Of a DNA stretch of 64,000 nucleotides, positions 61,316 to 64,000 are shown piece after piece (position 1 is the first letter of the stretch; every line of letters starts with the position of its first letter). The notes beneath the pieces are model-generated. The model searched no databases. It saw only the letters and a program-made list of their open reading frames with translations, and was not told the DNA's origin. Where the stretch lies: positions 140,038,671-140,102,670 of the forward strand of contig NC_084759.1 in the NCBI RefSeq assembly GCF_028858725.1, written 5' to 3'. Source of the stretch: Colius striatus. Its lineage: Eukaryota > Chordata > Aves > Coliiformes > Coliidae. The translations under genes were made by a program, and so were the position numbers.

Positions 61316-64000
61316 ACGATTATTAGAATATATCTTTATTCTAGCCTGGGAAGGATAAATGCTTTCAGACATTTAAGTAGTTGAATGTCACAGCAGTCGG
61401 AGGCTCCACATATGAGTATGTCAGCTTGGGTTATATTTGCATAAAAATGGTCTAGAGACAAGATATATTATCAGCATATACTATATAGAACAGAGTGTAT
61501 TTAGGTTTGATGGGGAAATTTACGTACTGGGAGAAAAAGTAGATGAGACTTCTTTTACTGCTATCTACCTCCTTGACCTCCACATTAGTTTTTCCTCGGT
61601 ATATTTTAAAGTCAAAATTGTTTTCTTGTATTAGAAAAAGAATCTTTTTGCCCTGCATACAGGGCACCTTAATTTTTTTCCCTCCATTTTTTTCCCAGTT
61701 GTTTTGTTGATCACTTCCTGATTCCACATAAACAACCAGCAATCCAAAAACCACAGGCTGAGGAAAATCATTCTAAAGGCTACTGCAGTATCAGATAAAT
61801 GTCTGCAGGGGATAATATAGGAAAAGCTCCTGTTTTCTAGAGAAGGCAAAGCCAACAATCAAAATATTTTTACCCGTGAAGGTTTTTTTCTTTATCTGTA
61901 CCTTTGCCATCTTGTCCAAACATCTCTGGCAGTATCCTCAAAATCAAGTTTCCTATTCATTCACTGGGTACTCCATGGGCACCCAACAGAATGTGATCTC
62001 TGTGATGCATCTTGAGGACAATGGGATTCAAGTAACCCTCAACTCTAGGGGCCCCTGCTTGGAGCAGAGTCGCTACTCAGATGCCTTCACCTTGTCCTAC
62101 AAAAGATAACTTGCATTTCCTCCCACCTCACCGTTGAGGATTTTTTTTTTCCCCTCAACACTCACTAGGCATACAACCCTATACATGGCTAGGACATGCT
62201 GGCCTGAAGTACCTTCACTAAAGTGCATTCAAAGAACAATATAGTCAAACACCACAAGCAAAACCAGAAAAAATTACTGGGACTTAGGCTGCTAGTAAGT
62301 CTGTGCAGAGGATGAGAATGCTTTCAAAGACAAGTTTCTAGAAGGGAAAGTGCTGTCACTGGAGCTCTGGATGAATAATTCCCACACAGAATATTTTTGT
62401 TGCCTCAGTTGGACATATCTGTGTTCCCAATTTAAGCATGTTTGTGTTAACAAGAAGATCAGAATCCATGGATCCCTGTACAGTCTGGATATGACACAGC
62501 CTGCCATAGTACAAGCTTTGTCACTGCTAAATCAGTAATTTGCACTGGAGTTTAGCAAGACAAAATGCCAGTGATGACAGTAATGCCAACTGGTACTGCC
62601 TTGGAGCAGGGAGTTGATACGTTTGGTACCTGACCCAGGACCCTTCTGAAAATAAGAAGCACGTTGGCTTCTAATAGAACATTCTGCTCTTTGTGTGGTG
62701 AAGGGAAGGCTCACACACTTGCTTTAAAAAGACTGGAGGTTAGAAAATATTTCATTATGGAATGCAGGAGACTCAGCAAGTTGGTTTAAAGAAAATGTTT
62801 TTCCTCTCAGTCCATTTTAAACTGTCTCCCTATGTTTTTCCCATTGGCACTGAAGCACTCATCTGAAATAACTCTCCCCCGTAGATCCTTCTGTCCCACA
62901 GAATTATGTGGCTGAAACATCTTCATGCAATATCCCAGTGGTACTTGTTAGCACTTAGACATATACCTGATGCCCTTTTCGTGCAGCAACCAAGTGTGTT
63001 GAGACATTAAGCTTGCCTGTGAGCATCAGGATGCACCGAGAATAAAGAATGCTTCCTTTCAAGAACCAAGGTTGTAGACAGAAATCTAGTCAGAAGTCAC
63101 TACAGAGTTAGGCAAAAAGCATCCCTACTTTTACTGTAAGCGTGAAGGTTTACTAGTAACAAATACTATTTACACACCCTGCTCCACATCGTTATTTAGG
63201 TAGGACAGCTTAAGCCAGATGACATAATTAAATCTGCTGTGCAGGACAAAGAACCATCCCTGAGTACTACCAACTGTATACATAGTGACTTTATAGCTAT
63301 AGGTATGTCAAGAAAGACTGGCAGATTTTGTTCTCCTAATGGACAAAGATGAGCAAGTACAACCTTAGAAGTCCATTAAACTTAATTCATCTTCAGCACT
63401 TGCAAAGACAGGAAGCTCTGAGACAAGCACATCCTGCAAAGGACTCTGTTGACTTTCCCAGAAGACAAGGAAATTGCTCTGAAATAAGGACAGTGTTAAC
63501 TTGAAGCACAAGGACTATTCCAGAATACTTCTCTGTATGACTGTCCTGATTTTAAACATGGTCTTTTAGGATTTACTTGAATTCCTTTTCAGGTATTTGT
63601 CCTTGCTCAAAGTATGCCTCCAAGAGCTCAAGCTGTGTATCTTCCATTTTCCACATCAGGGATCCAGAAATAAGACACAAGCTTACAATATTGCCTGTGT
63701 GGCAGCAAATGGCATCTCTACCTGTGGAACTGTCAAAGTGAAGGTTTGCATCCTAGTTTATAAACCACCATGATTATATTCTCTGTTTGGAGAGGCTTCA
63801 GTGCCTTATGCAATTTTTCTTACAGGTTCTGCATCAAAATTTGCAGGGGTGGTTCAAGATAATGAGACAAAGTTTTCTTTAGCTAGAGCTTGGGACTATG
63901 GAATTACATTTCATTGTCACTTCAGGCGATGTCACCAAAGTTGTCAAAATCAGCACTTAAATGTTTAGAGACTGAACTAAGAGAGACATTTTTAGACGAA

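Larger units (their letters stand above)
57266..64000 (+). other. RERG intron 2, 3' portion to window end
   Basis: AT-rich DNA with no recognised exon. Two MIR-like SINE remnants (60250-60345 and 61235-61315) are the only repeats I could name. The longest open frame (61372-60959, minus, 137 codons) runs through one of those remnants and has no recognisable domain. The intron is inferred to continue beyond the window, because the remaining RERG coding exons are absent. Confidence 0.5.

Noticed and set aside
60959..61372. 137-codon minus-strand open frame
   Set aside because: No recognisable domain and no splice or promoter context. It overlaps an MIR-like remnant.
1..64000. tRNA, rRNA, CRISPR arrays, telomeric or satellite arrays
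   Set aside because: I searched by eye for tRNA B-box words, rRNA landmarks and regular direct repeats, and found nothing convincing.

Overview
The window is vertebrate nuclear DNA, almost certainly from a bird. Several chicken-repeat-1 (CR1) LINE fragments are present, with the avian 3' end (ATTCTATGAT-type repeats) and recognisable reverse-transcriptase C-terminal codons, along with two copies of an avian-type endogenous-retrovirus LTR. The two young CR1 copies and the LTR suggest a neoavian lineage, but this is inference. There is no prokaryotic signal (no operons, ribosome-binding sites or CRISPR arrays). Most of the sequence is AT-rich, and its open frames are short and chance-like.

One gene is identified: the 5' end of RERG, a Ras-like small GTPase (Ras-related and oestrogen-regulated growth inhibitor), on the + strand. 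A CpG island at about 36.48-37.44 kb holds GC boxes and a probable non-coding first exon ending at a GTGAGC donor (36963/36964). A short intron of about 1.7 kb follows. The first coding exon (38707-38768) carries the initiator ATG and 20 complete codons ending in the P-loop GRAGVGKS, then a CAG/GTATGT donor in phase 1. No later RERG exon was found, so 38769-64000 is read as the second intron, continuing past the window.

Layout: 1-36 kb is upstream intergenic DNA with a CR1 (2.2-3.06 kb), a CpG-rich patch (11.8-12.1 kb), a CR1 scrap (19.3 kb), an approximately 1-kb LTR (21.75-22.75 kb), an older CR1 (23.3-23.6 kb), a young CR1 (30.6-31.07 kb), and MIR-like ancient SINE remnants. From 36 to 38.8 kb lie the RERG promoter and first exons. 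From 38.8 to 64 kb is intron, with a young CR1 (53.08-53.70 kb), a second inverted copy of the LTR (56.63-57.27 kb), and two more MIR-like remnants.

Observations most worth a second look: a perfect 26-bp palindrome at 23134-23159; an 81-bp internal duplication with an open frame shared by both LTR copies; the isolated CpG-rich patch at 11.8-12.1 kb with a consensus minus-strand splice donor; a perfect CRE palindrome about 100 bp before the first coding exon; and an inverted pair of TEAD-type motifs that could also fold as a hairpin (25.5 kb). I did not find convincing evidence of an undescribed multi-gene system. All assignments are by eye, without alignment.
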